The position numbers and the translations under genes were made by a program. The notes beneath the pieces were generated by a model. That model worked only from the letters and a program-made list of their open reading frames with translations. It was not told the DNA's origin and did no database searches. This document shows positions 6,476 to 14,100 of a DNA stretch of 31,762 bases, one piece after another (the first letter of the stretch is position 1; every line of letters begins with the position of its first letter). The stretch comes from a virus. The stretch lies in the IMG/VR virus record IMGVR_UViG_3300042516_002891, positions 1 through 31,762 of that record, one strand, 5' to 3'.

Positions 6476-8207
6476 CCGATTCCCCGGCGGGCTGCGTCGG
6501 GGGCAACGCGGGAGGCCCAGCGGTCGTCAGCGTCGCCGCCATATCCTCCAGCACCGCGAATTCCCTCCTAGACCACACCACGTACGATTTGCGGGCACCG
6601 CCGAGGTGGCGGTGTTCCTCATGCCGGAAATCCTCCGACGCCCCCATGCGGGCAAGCAGACGCCTCTTGAGGGCCAACCGCTCCCCGGTCTCGACGCGGT
6701 GCTGCCGTTCGATGTCTTCCCAAATCTTTCCCCACGCAAACCAGAGCGTGCCGTCGGCCCGCCACGCGGCCCGGCCCGTTGGGTCGGGAATGTCGTCGTC
6801 GGACGGCTGGGCAGCCTGAGCCAGCCGGTCGTAGAGCCATGAGGCCAGAAGCACGTACCGCAGGCTGCTTGCTCCCGGCCACTCCTCGCCCGCGTTGTCG
6901 AGGAGCTTCGCCTTGACCCCGCGTGCGTTTCGCTTCGTCGCCCGGTCGCCCGCCGACACGTTGTCCCGCACCTTGTAGCCGCCGTCCCAAATCTGCTTCC
7001 ACCGCTTCGGGTCGTCGTCGAGCATCACGCGGCCCGTCGCGGCCAGCACCTGCGCCGCGACCTTCGACGCCGAGCGGTATTGGTCTACCGTGAGCGTGAC
7101 GTTGCCCGTCTTGTCGGCGGTCATCTCCCGCCAGTGCGGAACGTGGAGGCGGTACTCAATCGGGTCAGAGTGGACGACCGTGAGGTTCCATTCGCCCGGC
7201 CCCCACTCTGGATCGCTGTCCGTGTCCGGTACCAGCGGTGCGTGCGACAAACCGATCTCCGTAAAGACCCGCTGCCATCCCGTCGGGGCCAGCCCCGGCT
7301 GCCTCGCTGCGGGTACGGGCAGCGGAGCCGAGTCGGCGGCGGCAATCGCCGCTTCGGTTGCCAGCCCCGCCGAACGCGTCTTGCGGACGTAGGCGATTGC
7401 CGAGCGGTACAGCCCCACGACTTCGGAGTCTTCGAGCGGCGGCTTGCACTGGATCATGTTCACAGCCCGAATCTTGAGCAGCAAGTCCTGCTGCTCCCGC
7501 TCGTTGTCGAGGTTCGGCCCTGAGCGGAACGCTTCCGCGATGGCGAAGCGGTGCAGTTCGTTGTTGCGACCGCCGCTGGCGACCGGTCGGTGCAGCATCT
7601 CGCGGGCGGGCGAGCGGGCAATCCGCTGCGTCTGCCCGTCGTCGTTCCAAAGCAGCGAGAGCAGCCGTTCGGGGAGCGGCTGAAGCTCCACGTCGTCGGG
7701 CGACAACCCCGGCACCCACTCGTAGCGGACGCCCGTGTGGTGCGTCGAGGGCGGCACGACCGACTGCGCGGCCTTGCCGCCGTTGCCGATCCGTACTTCG
7801 ATCCCCAGCACCTTCCGCACCGCGACCGCGGGCAAGTCCTCTTGCCACTTGAACAGCCGATGCGGGCCACGCCCGGCCCGGTAGGTTGGCGTCCAGATTT
7901 CACCAAGGCCCAAGTCCTCCCACGCCGCCTTCGCATCCTCGCCGTCCAGTTCCACGTCGATGACGCCCGACTTCGGGCCAAGGAGCAGGCCGACGTTCAC
8001 CGGCCTGCCGCTATCAAACCACGACAAGACTTCTTCCTCGTCGTTCGTCGCGGACAGGTGCCACGCGTCGCCGCCCGACGGATGCTTGCCCGGCGTGCCG
8101 CAGTCGCGGCCCTTCCAACAGGTGCAGACTTCCGGCTCGACCACGCCGTAGAGCGGCACCAGATGCCAGCCCAGCCGCGTGTAGGAAGCCGCCAATACGT
8201 TGCTCAT
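6471..8207 (-). CDS. Bifunctional DNA primase/polymerase (Prim-Pol, AEP family)
   Basis: 578 aa starting at ATG 8207, selected because GGAGG lies upstream and the Prim-Pol domain begins at residue 8. The N-terminal domain (about 8-200) shows GVIDVELDG (metal-binding acidic motif, D84 and neighbours), GIEVRIG, and VVPPSTHHTG with the S-x-H motif at 154-156, then YEWV. This is the archaeo-eukaryotic-type primase domain of many phage and plasmid primases, making primers for replication. The C-terminal 350 residues hold an uncharacterised region with a WxxIWDGGYKVRD stretch and no Walker motifs, so there is no fused helicase. It precedes the intein-containing helicase and follows the SNF2 module, consistent with a replisome operon. 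Confidence 0.85.
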   Translation of the reverse strand: MSNVLAASYTRLGWHLVPLYGVVEPEVCTCWKGRDCGTPGKHPSGGDAWHLSATNDEEEVLSWFDSGRPVNVGLLLGPKSGVIDVELDGEDAKAAWEDLGLGEIWTPTYRAGRGPHRLFKWQEDLPAVAVRKVLGIEVRIGNGGKAAQSVVPPSTHHTGVRYEWVPGLSPDDVELQPLPERLLSLLWNDDGQTQRIARSPAREMLHRPVASGGRNNELHRFAIAEAFRSGPNLDNEREQQDLLLKIRAVNMIQCKPPLEDSEVVGLYRSAIAYVRKTRSAGLATEAAIAAADSAPLPVPAARQPGLAPTGWQRVFTEIGLSHAPLVPDTDSDPEWGPGEWNLTVVHSDPIEYRLHVPHWREMTADKTGNVTLTVDQYRSASKVAAQVLAATGRVMLDDDPKRWKQIWDGGYKVRDNVSAGDRATKRNARGVKAKLLDNAGEEWPGASSLRYVLLASWLYDRLAQAAQPSDDDIPDPTGRAAWRADGTLWFAWGKIWEDIERQHRVETGERLALKRRLLARMGASEDFRHEEHRHLGGARKSYVVWSRREFAVLEDMAATLTTAGPPALPPTQPAGESV

Positions 8208-8230
8208 CGCCAGAACCTCCGTGAGTGGTG

Positions 8231-8271
8231 AAGAAAAGCCCCCGCGCCGCGTCTCCACACGACGCGGGGGC
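8231..8271 (-). terminator. Rho-independent terminator
   Basis: Arms gcccccgcg (8238-8246) and cgcgggggc (8263-8271) pair exactly, with a partly paired interior. On the minus strand the hairpin is followed at once by TTTTCTT. It sits between the gene ending at 8297 and the primase start, just before the primase ribosome binding site. Confidence 0.75.
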
Positions 8272-8296
8272 ATACGACCGACGAGCCTTTCCCTGA

Positions 8297-9061
8297 CTAC
8301 GCCGCATCCTGCGGTACGTCGATCTGCGTGGCGACGCGAGACAGCGGCTCGGTGTAGAGCCGCCGCACAATGTCGCCTTCTTCCTTCGTGATCGCGCCGA
8401 GAAACTTCGGCACGATCTGCGAGTACGGTTGCCCGCCCGCATTTTCCACCCGGTCGAGGGTCAGGCTGACCATCGCCCGGTAGTGCGGCACCGACAAACG
8501 CTTCACGAACGGCGTCACCGTCTTGAGGCTGCCCGGCCCCGCCGTGACCAGCAGCGGCCACGCCTCGTCGGCGCGGAGGATCGCCAGCAGGCGAGACTCC
8601 TTGCACCGCTTGCCGCGACCGGACTTCGACGTGCCGTACTGGTTGTAGGGCAATCTCGTCCAATCGTAGGTGCGGTCGCCCGTGCGGCACGATTCCAGCA
8701 CCTCGGCGTCGAGGTCGCCGATGTCCTCGTTGACCCGAACCGCGGTCATGAGGTCATAGGACACCAGCACCGGAGACGCCTTGCCCTGCGGCTCCTCGCT
8801 GCCCCACAACGTGCCACGCACGCCGTAGTAGACGAGTATGCCGTCGATGGACTTGGCACTCTGCTCGTTATTGCCAGAGTCCGTCCACGACCAAACCTTC
8901 CCGCCGCCCGCAGGCGTCGAGACGCGTGGGAGGTCGGACGCGAGCAACGACTCGCCCGGCCCAAGGTTCGCCATCAGAGCCTCACGCACGTCCGAGTCGG
9001 GACGCAACGCAAGGAACTTGCTCTCGGCTGCACCCGTGATGAGTTCGCCAGTAGGAGCCAT
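8297..9061 (-). CDS. Uncharacterised replication-region protein
   Basis: 254 aa beginning MAPTGELITG; GGTGG lies just before the ATG. The central and C-terminal parts read CKESRLLAILRADEAWPLLVT, then SLKTVTPFVKRLS, SLTLDRVENAGG and YSQIVPKFLGAI. From memory this resembles a widespread phage family that sits in replication clusters and is sometimes suggested to bind single-stranded DNA; that role is not established here. Its position between the coiled-coil/SNF2 pair and Prim-Pol agrees with a replication role. The repeat TGATTGTTTAGG and a 50-nt leader lie upstream. Confidence 0.6.
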   Translation of the reverse strand: MAPTGELITGAAESKFLALRPDSDVREALMANLGPGESLLASDLPRVSTPAGGGKVWSWTDSGNNEQSAKSIDGILVYYGVRGTLWGSEEPQGKASPVLVSYDLMTAVRVNEDIGDLDAEVLESCRTGDRTYDWTRLPYNQYGTSKSGRGKRCKESRLLAILRADEAWPLLVTAGPGSLKTVTPFVKRLSVPHYRAMVSLTLDRVENAGGQPYSQIVPKFLGAITKEEGDIVRRLYTEPLSRVATQIDVPQDAA

Positions 9062-9108
9062 CAAACCACCAATCCTTTCTTGAAGTGGAAAAGAGAAACG
9101 AAACGTAC

Positions 9109-9118
9109 CTAAACAATC
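9109..9118 (-). repeat. GATTGTTYRG repeat, copy at the 9117 gene end
   Basis: Minus-strand GATTGTTTAG followed by GTA. It overlaps the TGA stop of the coiled-coil gene. It is one of eight same-direction copies in the window. Confidence 0.7.
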
Positions 9119-9554
9119 AACCCAACGTCCGATGCGACAGCCGCATCTCACGGAATTCACGAACCAGACCCGCGAACGGAGTGCCGTCGGCCAGCGCGGA
9201 ATCCGCCGTGCCGTCGCCGCCCCGCTGCTCAATCAGCCAACTCTTGAGCGTGGTGGTGTTCACCGCGATCAAGTCGTCGAGGCCCGCCGACTCGGCCGCT
9301 TCGACCACGGCCTCGCGGTTCTCGGTCGGCACCGACACGCTGAAAAACTCCCGCACGTACCACGACTTGCCAGCGGCCCGCACGCCGTCGAGGCCCGACG
9401 CGGCCAACTGCTCGACCGCCAACTGCTCGGCCTCGTCGAGAGCCTTGTTGATCTTCTTCGCCTCGTTGGCGATCCGATCCTTCTCGGCTTGCAACGACGC
9501 GACGCGTTCCAGAATCGCGGCCAACTGGACCGGCTGGGATTCAACTGAACTCAT
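9117..9554 (-). CDS. Coiled-coil replication-module protein
   Basis: 145 aa; AAGGAG precedes the ATG, which overlaps the SNF2 stop (ATGA). Residues 12-45 form a charged coiled coil (RVASLQAEKDRIANEAKKIN...). The middle reads GLDGVRAAGKSWYVREFFSVSVP, then a helical segment ENREAVVEAAESAGLDDLI and a VNTTTLKSWL segment. Proteins of this plan (short coiled coil, small beta part, 'LK..L' tail) are common beside phage SNF2 helicases, but no biochemical role is known to me. A helicase partner is a reasonable guess from coupling only. Confidence 0.65.
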   Translation of the reverse strand: MSSVESQPVQLAAILERVASLQAEKDRIANEAKKINKALDEAEQLAVEQLAASGLDGVRAAGKSWYVREFFSVSVPTENREAVVEAAESAGLDDLIAVNTTTLKSWLIEQRGGDGTADSALADGTPFAGLVREFREMRLSHRTLG

Positions 9555-10960
9555 GCTACCGACTCCTTCCTCGGAGACAGGTTTTGCAGCACCGCCTCGA
9601 CAACGCTTCGACGCTCCTTCAATGCCGCGTAGACTTGTTGATCGACCGTGCCGGGGGCGACGAGGTGGTAGTAGCGGATGCACCGCGTCTGCCCCGGTCG
9701 CCGCAGACGGGCGAGCGATTGCTCGTAGTCGCCCAATGAAAATCCAAGGCTGTAGTAGACCGCGTAGGCCGCTCGCGTGAGGTCGATGCCGACGCCGCCC
9801 GATTGGATCTGCACGCCAAGAATCACGGCGTCGCCCGCCTGCCACCGCTCCAAGTCCTTCCGCTCGCCGCTGACTTCCGCATACTCGCGGCCCAGTTCGC
9901 GGGCCGCCGCGGCCACGTCGTCGAGGTCAGAGCGGAACCGGCAAAACACGACGACCGGCTCCGTCACCGGCAGGTCGGACAACCGATCTTCCAGCACCGC
10001 CCGCTTGGTCGGCATCCCGTCGATCAGCACCGTACCCGACTCCTCAGTGCGGGCGTAGCCGCTCGTCGCTTGTTGCAGCCGTAACAGTTTGGTCAAGGCG
10101 TTCGCCGCCGTGACCGTCCCCGCCGAAATCTCCGCGGTCATCTCTTTTTCCAACTGGCGATAGAACTTCATCGTCGCGGGCGACAGCGGCACCGGGATCG
10201 TTTCATGAATCGCATCGGGGAGGTCCAGCACTTCGTCGGCCGTCACTCGCCACGAGTGGGCGTCAAGTTTCGCTGCCAGTTCGTCTTGTTTCAGCCACGC
10301 CCTGACCTTGCTTGGAAACAGCCGGTCGCATTCTGCATATCGCCTCCGCATCCCAACGTAGGAAGTGCCAAACACAACGCGGTCAAGAAAGTTGAACTGC
10401 CCCCACAAGTCGAGCGGAGAGTGCGGCATCGGTGTCCCCGTGAGCGCCAGTCGCTTCGCGTGATCGTGCTTTGCAGCCAGCCGCGCCAGCCACTTCGATG
10501 CCTTTCCGTAAGGCGACTTAATGCGGTGGCTTTCGTCCAAAACAATAGCCGACCACTTTGTTGATTCGATTACCTTGCTCAGCTCGCCACGCCACACCGA
10601 GTCGTAATTCACCACGACAATCAGCGTCTTGTTGCCCGCCGTCTGCAATGCCTGCTGTAGTCTCGCAGCCCGCTTGGCTGACGTGCCGCAATGCACAAGC
10701 ACAGTTTCCATCGCCTTGCCAAGCAGCCCAAGGGCGAGCAATGCGGTGAGCGTCTTGCCCGTGCCCATATCAAGGGCCAGCATTGACGCGTGCCGCTTCG
10801 CGGCCCACGCCGCTGCCTCGCTCTGGTGACGCCACGGCGTGAAGTCGCCGCGGGCAGCTCCCGCGACAACCTTCTCCCATGCGGGAGCAACGGCCTGCGG
10901 GCAGACGACAAGGATATGCGGTCGCATTTTCATGCGGTCGAACGAATCGTGCCATGCCAT
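9551..10960 (-). CDS. SNF2-like superfamily II helicase
   Basis: 469 aa with AGGAGG before the ATG. Motifs: DMGTGKT (64-70, Walker A), NYDSVW (118-123), LDESHRIK (141-148, Walker B), LTGTPMPHSPLDLWGQ (173-188, motif III region), then the C-terminal RecA domain with VVVFCRFR, ILGVQIQSGGVGIDL (motif V) and EQSLARLRRPGQ (motif VI). It should translocate on or remodel DNA in phage replication. One oddity: a motif-Ia-like strand, LVVCPQAVAPAWEK, lies at residues 17-30, before Walker A, while the place where it is normally found (after about residue 82) holds METVLVHCGTSAKRA. It ends by overlapping the coiled-coil gene. Confidence 0.88.
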   Translation of the reverse strand: MAWHDSFDRMKMRPHILVVCPQAVAPAWEKVVAGAARGDFTPWRHQSEAAAWAAKRHASMLALDMGTGKTLTALLALGLLGKAMETVLVHCGTSAKRAARLQQALQTAGNKTLIVVVNYDSVWRGELSKVIESTKWSAIVLDESHRIKSPYGKASKWLARLAAKHDHAKRLALTGTPMPHSPLDLWGQFNFLDRVVFGTSYVGMRRRYAECDRLFPSKVRAWLKQDELAAKLDAHSWRVTADEVLDLPDAIHETIPVPLSPATMKFYRQLEKEMTAEISAGTVTAANALTKLLRLQQATSGYARTEESGTVLIDGMPTKRAVLEDRLSDLPVTEPVVVFCRFRSDLDDVAAAARELGREYAEVSGERKDLERWQAGDAVILGVQIQSGGVGIDLTRAAYAVYYSLGFSLGDYEQSLARLRRPGQTRCIRYYHLVAPGTVDQQVYAALKERRSVVEAVLQNLSPRKESVA

Positions 10961-10961
10961 T

Positions 10962-11279
10962 TCAGTTGTCCTCCTGCTGCAAGAGGTCGGCTTCGATTGC
11001 CTCCCACTTCGCTTCGATCTGGTTGTCGGCCCACGTGTGTACCTCGTCCAAGACGCCGAGCGTCACCGGGCGTGGCAGGCCGATAGCCGACGTGACTTCC
11101 TTGACCGTGATCTTGCGAACGTCCGCAGTCGGTGGCGTCGAGGGCCAGCCGTCGCCGTTGGCGTCCCGCCAGCAACCGGGGTCGCCGGGGTCGAGGTCGT
11201 AGGTAATCTCGACTTCGACTTCGCAGCAGTTCAGCCGCAGGTCGTCGTTGTCGTCGGTGAGCGTGAGCGTGTGCGTCAT
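10962..11279 (-). CDS. Acidic phage protein of unknown function (105 aa)
   Basis: 105 aa, strongly acidic, with GAGGTG before the ATG and an ATGA overlap with the gene upstream. The first half is predicted beta (LRLNCCEVEVEITYDLD) and includes CCE and a GDPGCW turn; the C-terminal third is helical (DNQIEAKWEAIEADLLQQ). It ends one base before the SNF2 start. No family is recognised. Genomic context links it to the helicase operon. Confidence 0.65.
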   Translation of the reverse strand: MTHTLTLTDDNDDLRLNCCEVEVEITYDLDPGDPGCWRDANGDGWPSTPPTADVRKITVKEVTSAIGLPRPVTLGVLDEVHTWADNQIEAKWEAIEADLLQQEDN

Positions 11280-11563
11280 GCCGTCACCTCGTTTCGTAGT
11301 TGCGTCCGCAGCCCGTCGATCTGCTCATGGATGCCGCGAGCGATCTCGGTCAGTGCCGTTGCCATCGCCCGGTTGGCGTCTGTTCGCGTCGCGTACCAGC
11401 CCTCCGACACCTTTGACAACGTGCCGCTGCCGCTTCGCACCAGCGGGTCGCCGTCCGCGATGATGTCCGTCACCGTGCCTTCGTAGACATACGTCACGAT
11501 CCCACCGAGGTCGCTTACCATCGTGCCCACGTAGGGGCGGTACACCGTCTCGCCTGCGTCCAT
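11276..11563 (-). CDS. Phage protein of unknown function (95 aa)
   Basis: 95 aa; AGGAG lies upstream of ATG 11563. The N-terminal half is beta-rich with repeated Gly and Thr (VGTMVSDLGGIVTYVYEGTVTDI); the rest forms a long helix with ANRAMATALTEIARGIHEQIDGL, possibly a coiled coil for oligomerisation. No domain is recognised. Coupled by ATGA to the acidic protein and then to the SNF2 helicase. Confidence 0.65.
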   Translation of the reverse strand: MDAGETVYRPYVGTMVSDLGGIVTYVYEGTVTDIIADGDPLVRSGSGTLSKVSEGWYATRTDANRAMATALTEIARGIHEQIDGLRTQLRNEVTA

Positions 11564-11595
11564 GACTTGTTGCTCCTGTGATTCCGTTCGGTTTG

Positions 11596-11641
11596 AAAAA
11601 GAGAGCCGAGGCGGGCGGGAGAACGGAGGTACCCGCCCGCC
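11596..11641 (-). terminator. Rho-independent terminator after the DUF932 gene
   Basis: Exact 10-bp arms (11610-11619 and 11632-11641) with a 12-nt loop. On the minus strand a T-rich stretch (CTCTCTTTTTC) follows within ten bases. It separates the DUF932 gene from the 95-aa gene. Confidence 0.7.
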
Positions 11642-11679
11642 CCGGCGACTGCCGCCTTGCGGCGGCGTCAGGCGGGGGA

Positions 11680-12678
11680 CTAGACCGCCAACTCAACTGC
11701 ACTCGCCCAGGCACGCTCCTTGAAGGAGTGGGCCGAACCGAACAGGCAGGAACGGAACTTCCGCTCCATTCGTTTTTCACCGCGGCCCGTGACGCGGAGT
11801 TCGTGGTCGGCCCACTCGCTCGCGGCGTTGTAGGCCGTCCACACGTTCGACTTGTAGCCACCCTCGTTCGTGGGCAGGGCGAACCGATCCCACAACTGCG
11901 TCAGCACCTTGCCGCGGCTTCGCTCGCTGCGGTTTTCGACCAGCCCGCCGAAGTAGTCGCTGACCTGCTGCGTGTTCATCTGCTTCGCCAGCATCGCCCG
12001 AGCCGCTTCCGCAAACTCGTCGTGGCTGTTGTGGATGATGCCGAGCAGTTCCTTCGCCTTCTGCACCCGCTTGCCGAGGCTCCCAGCGGTGTGAAACAAC
12101 TTGAGGCCGAGCGGCAATCCCGCGTCGGACTTGTTGCTGTCCACCGCACTGATCGCCAGCCGCAGCGTGTTCGCACACACCACTCGCACGCTCGTCGGGA
12201 ACAGCCGCACGGCTCCGGTGCCAGCGTGGTTGTTCGTGATCAGCACGTACTTGTCGAGAACGTCCCGGTCGCAGACTTCGATATGGCCGGGGAGCTTCGC
12301 GAGCATCCACACGTCCTTGCCGCCGCGGAGCGAGCCGCACGTCTCCCAAATCGCCAACTTCTCGCCAACGACCTCATCCATCCACGCGAAGGCGTCGCGG
12401 TTCTGGAGCGGCTGGTACCGCATCCCGACCGCCCCCAGTGCGGCCCCGGTGTCCGTCCGCATCGTCGCCCGGTGCGTGTCAATGGGCTGGTGCGTGCCGT
12501 CGGGCATGATCGCCGCGAGGTCGGTCAACTGCACGTCCCAGTCGAGCCCCGCGATCCGCAGGGCATCGACCGAAGTCTGAGCCTGCGCGACCACCGTGCC
12601 GAACCCGTGCCACGCGGGCTTGTAGGCGAACATCGCCGAGCCTTGAGCCTGCGTCGTGAAGTCAATTTCGTGAGCCAT
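11680..12678 (-). CDS. DUF932 phage/plasmid-like protein (TIGR03299 type)
   Basis: 332 aa, close to the normal length of this family. Typical features are the opening MAHEIDF ... PAWHGFGT, DWDV, YQPLQNRDAFAWMDEV, the GKDVWMLAKLPG strand, LITNNHAGTGAVRLFPTSVRVVCANTL, and the C-terminal NVWTAYNAASEWADHEL. The family is common in phages and plasmids of many bacteria; its biochemical role is not known, though it lies with DNA-metabolism genes. GGAGG precedes the start. A terminator follows it, and a hairpin plus one GATTGTTYRG repeat lies just upstream, so it may be a separately controlled unit. Confidence 0.85.
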   Translation of the reverse strand: MAHEIDFTTQAQGSAMFAYKPAWHGFGTVVAQAQTSVDALRIAGLDWDVQLTDLAAIMPDGTHQPIDTHRATMRTDTGAALGAVGMRYQPLQNRDAFAWMDEVVGEKLAIWETCGSLRGGKDVWMLAKLPGHIEVCDRDVLDKYVLITNNHAGTGAVRLFPTSVRVVCANTLRLAISAVDSNKSDAGLPLGLKLFHTAGSLGKRVQKAKELLGIIHNSHDEFAEAARAMLAKQMNTQQVSDYFGGLVENRSERSRGKVLTQLWDRFALPTNEGGYKSNVWTAYNAASEWADHELRVTGRGEKRMERKFRSCLFGSAHSFKERAWASAVELAV

Positions 12679-12706
12679 GATCAGAGTCCTCCGTTAGTTG
12701 TCGAAC

Positions 12707-12716
12707 CTAAACAATC
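12707..12716 (-). repeat. GATTGTTYRG repeat upstream of the DUF932 gene
   Basis: Minus-strand GATTGTTTAG followed by GTT. Here it lies about 38 bases after the previous stop and just after a hairpin, about 30 bases before the DUF932 start. Confidence 0.7.
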
Positions 12717-12722
12717 AGTCCA

Positions 12723-12749
12723 GCGGCACGGCCAACGCGGCCGGGCCGC
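12723..12749 (-). terminator. Intercistronic hairpin (11 bp, one mismatch)
   Basis: Arms 12723-12733 and 12739-12749 with a 5-nt loop, following the stop at 12754. No T-run follows on the minus strand; instead the GATTGTTTAG repeat follows. It may be a weak terminator or an RNA-processing or stability hairpin. Confidence 0.5.
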
Positions 12750-12753
12750 AGTG

Positions 12754-13173
12754 TCACTTGGCAGCGGTCGCGTAGTTGTGATCCACGTCAAGGATCAACT
12801 GCCACAGCCCTTGCTCCAGTGCGGCGTCGCGGATGATGGAGTCCATCGCCGCCTCGACCGGCGGGGCAATCGCCTTGAAGTCGATGCAGTTGATTCGCCG
12901 CCCACGATGCCTGTAGTGGTAGCGGTACTGCGATGCACTGATCCCAAACTTGCCGAACACTTGGCGAAACTCAGCCGAGCGGTTGCAAAGGCCGTTGTTG
13001 TAGAGGTCGTAGTAGCAGTTGACAGCCTTTCGGTAACGCTCAAGCATCCGGTTCCCGCGGGGCTCCGCAACAGAACCGCTCATTGGAATCCGCTTCGACA
13101 GTTCGTCCGCAGCCGCCTTGTACCGGCCAGCGTCGTCCCAGTATTGGCCGTACTCTTTGTCGTTCGTGGTCAT
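12754..13173 (-). CDS. Phage early-region protein of unknown function (139 aa)
   Basis: 139 aa beginning MTTNDKEYGQYWDDAGRY; GGAGA precedes the ATG. It is rich in Tyr and Arg (YRKAVNCYYDLYNNGL, SQYRYHYRHRGRR), which suggests nucleic-acid contact, and ends with an acidic helix (EAAMDSIIRDAALEQGLWQLILDVD). No known family is recognised. Flanked by GATTGTTYRG repeats on both sides. Confidence 0.6.
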   Translation of the reverse strand: MTTNDKEYGQYWDDAGRYKAAADELSKRIPMSGSVAEPRGNRMLERYRKAVNCYYDLYNNGLCNRSAEFRQVFGKFGISASQYRYHYRHRGRRINCIDFKAIAPPVEAAMDSIIRDAALEQGLWQLILDVDHNYATAAK

Positions 13174-13206
13174 GGTCTTGCTCTCCGTTTGAAGGTGTTT
13201 GGAAGT

Positions 13207-13216
13207 CCGAACAATC
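13207..13216 (-). repeat. GATTGTTYRG repeat at the 13215 gene end
   Basis: Minus-strand GATTGTTCGG; its GA is the end of the TGA stop of the 102-aa gene. The next ribosome binding site follows about 25 bases later. Confidence 0.7.
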
Positions 13217-13523
13217 ACTCACCGACGCTGCGACGCAGCCGAGCGGCCCACGCAGCAAAGAACGCCTGCTCAATCTGGTCGTGCGTGCGGGCGGTGAGTT
13301 TCACGCCGCCCATCTGAATGTCGTTGAGGGCTTCGCGTTGGATCGCGAGGCCGTCCTTGCGGGCCAACTCAAGCGTCACCCAGCCGGTCGCCTGCCCCTC
13401 GACCTCGTCCCCCACCAGCGTCGCGAGCCGATCCTCGCCAGCCGCCAGCAGCACGTCCACCAGTTTGTTCGCCAGCGTCTTGCTGAGCGTCACCACCACC
13501 GGGTTCTTGATCTTGCGGGTCAT
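13215..13523 (-). CDS. Phage early-region protein of unknown function (102 aa)
   Basis: 102 aa; GGAGA before ATG 13523. It starts MTRKIKNPVVVTLSKTLANKLVDVLLAAGED, a basic strand followed by a helix, then a beta part (GQATGWVTLELARKDG) and a helical C-terminus (HDQIEQAFFAAWAARLRR). The pattern could be a small DNA-binding or adaptor protein, but no family is recognised. It is the first gene after promoter P1, so it should be well expressed. Confidence 0.6.
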   Translation of the reverse strand: MTRKIKNPVVVTLSKTLANKLVDVLLAAGEDRLATLVGDEVEGQATGWVTLELARKDGLAIQREALNDIQMGGVKLTARTHDQIEQAFFAAWAARLRRSVGE

Positions 13524-13575
13524 CGTTCGTTCTCCGTTTCGTCGTCTGCCGCAGTGTCCGCTGCGTCATGTTGGC

Positions 13576-13603
13576 ATTATAGACTATCGGTAGCAACTGT
13601 CAA
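13576..13603 (-). promoter_or_regulatory. Sigma70-type promoter P1
   Basis: Minus strand: TTGACA (13598-13603), 16-bp spacer containing TACCGATAGT, TATAAT (13576-13581). An AT-rich stretch (AAAAAAATATTTTC) lies upstream of -35, like an UP element. The same block recurs at P2 and P3. It should drive the 102-aa gene and those downstream. Confidence 0.88.
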
Positions 13604-13647
13604 TAGGCTCCAGAAAATATTTTTTTCTGTGTTTTTCCCGGCGTTTT

Positions 13648-13887
13648 TCACCGGATCACCCCCAGCCCCGCGTCCGCGAGGTCGAGGACGGCCCGCCCGA
13701 ATGCCCGCAGCCGCCCAGGCGGCGAGGCCGGGGCGGGCTGCGGTACCGGCAGGGTTGCCATCGGCTGCATTGCCTGCCGGTGAGCGGTGTCGATGGCGGC
13801 GAGTTGGAGCCGCGTCTCAATGATGAGCGACGACGCAACTGCCATCACGGCGATGAAGCACACGGTGCGGAGTAGGTCGCGGAGCAT
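13648..13887 (-). CDS. Small membrane-anchored protein (79 aa)
   Basis: 79 aa with one hydrophobic span near the N-terminus (LLRTVCFIAVMAVASSLII, residues 5-23), a polar helix, then a Pro-rich linker (PVPQPAPASPPG) and a basic amphipathic C-terminus. Likely a single-pass inner-membrane protein with its C-terminus outside or inside depending on the flanking Arg residues. No family is recognised; a spanin- or lysis-related role is not supported by any motif. It starts three bases after the previous stop, with GGGTG nearby. Confidence 0.55.
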   Translation of the reverse strand: MLRDLLRTVCFIAVMAVASSLIIETRLQLAAIDTAHRQAMQPMATLPVPQPAPASPPGRLRAFGRAVLDLADAGLGVIR

Positions 13888-13890
13888 AGA

Positions 13891-14100
13891 TCACCCGTTC
13901 TTTCCGTACGTATTCAAGAACTCCACAAGCCCGACCTTCGTCCGCTCCGCTTCGATCACCCTGACTTCGTGGCTGTCGGACAACTTGAGTTGCCGCAGCC
14001 GCTTCATTGCTTTGTTGAACGTTGTGAACCACTCGCAGGTGGTGCCGCTCGGCGAGTCTTCTTCGTGGTACGAGATCATGTAGAGCGTTGGCTTGCTCAT
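13891..14100 (-). CDS. Phage small protein (69 aa)
   Basis: 69 aa, alternating beta and helix: LYMISYHEED, CEWFTTFNKAMKRLRQL, HEVRVIEAE, LVEFLNTYG. The middle helix is basic. The ATG overlaps the previous stop (ATGA). No family is recognised. It belongs to a run of five coupled small genes from 14850 to 13648. Confidence 0.65.
   Translation of the reverse strand: MSKPTLYMISYHEEDSPSGTTCEWFTTFNKAMKRLRQLKLSDSHEVRVIEAERTKVGLVEFLNTYGKNG

Noticed and set aside
8208-8690. Extension of the Prim-Pol protein upstream of 8207
   Set aside because: It would run through the terminator and antiparallel to the reading of the 8297-9061 gene; the start at 8207 has GGAGG.
11578-13317. 579-codon plus-strand open frame
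   Set aside because: Lies opposite DUF932 and the 139-aa gene; Arg/Val/His-rich composition typical of antisense frames.
13648-13887. Holin or spanin for the 79-aa membrane protein
   Set aside because: Only one span, no lysozyme gene nearby and a Pro-rich tail; the lysis cassette is not identifiable in this window.
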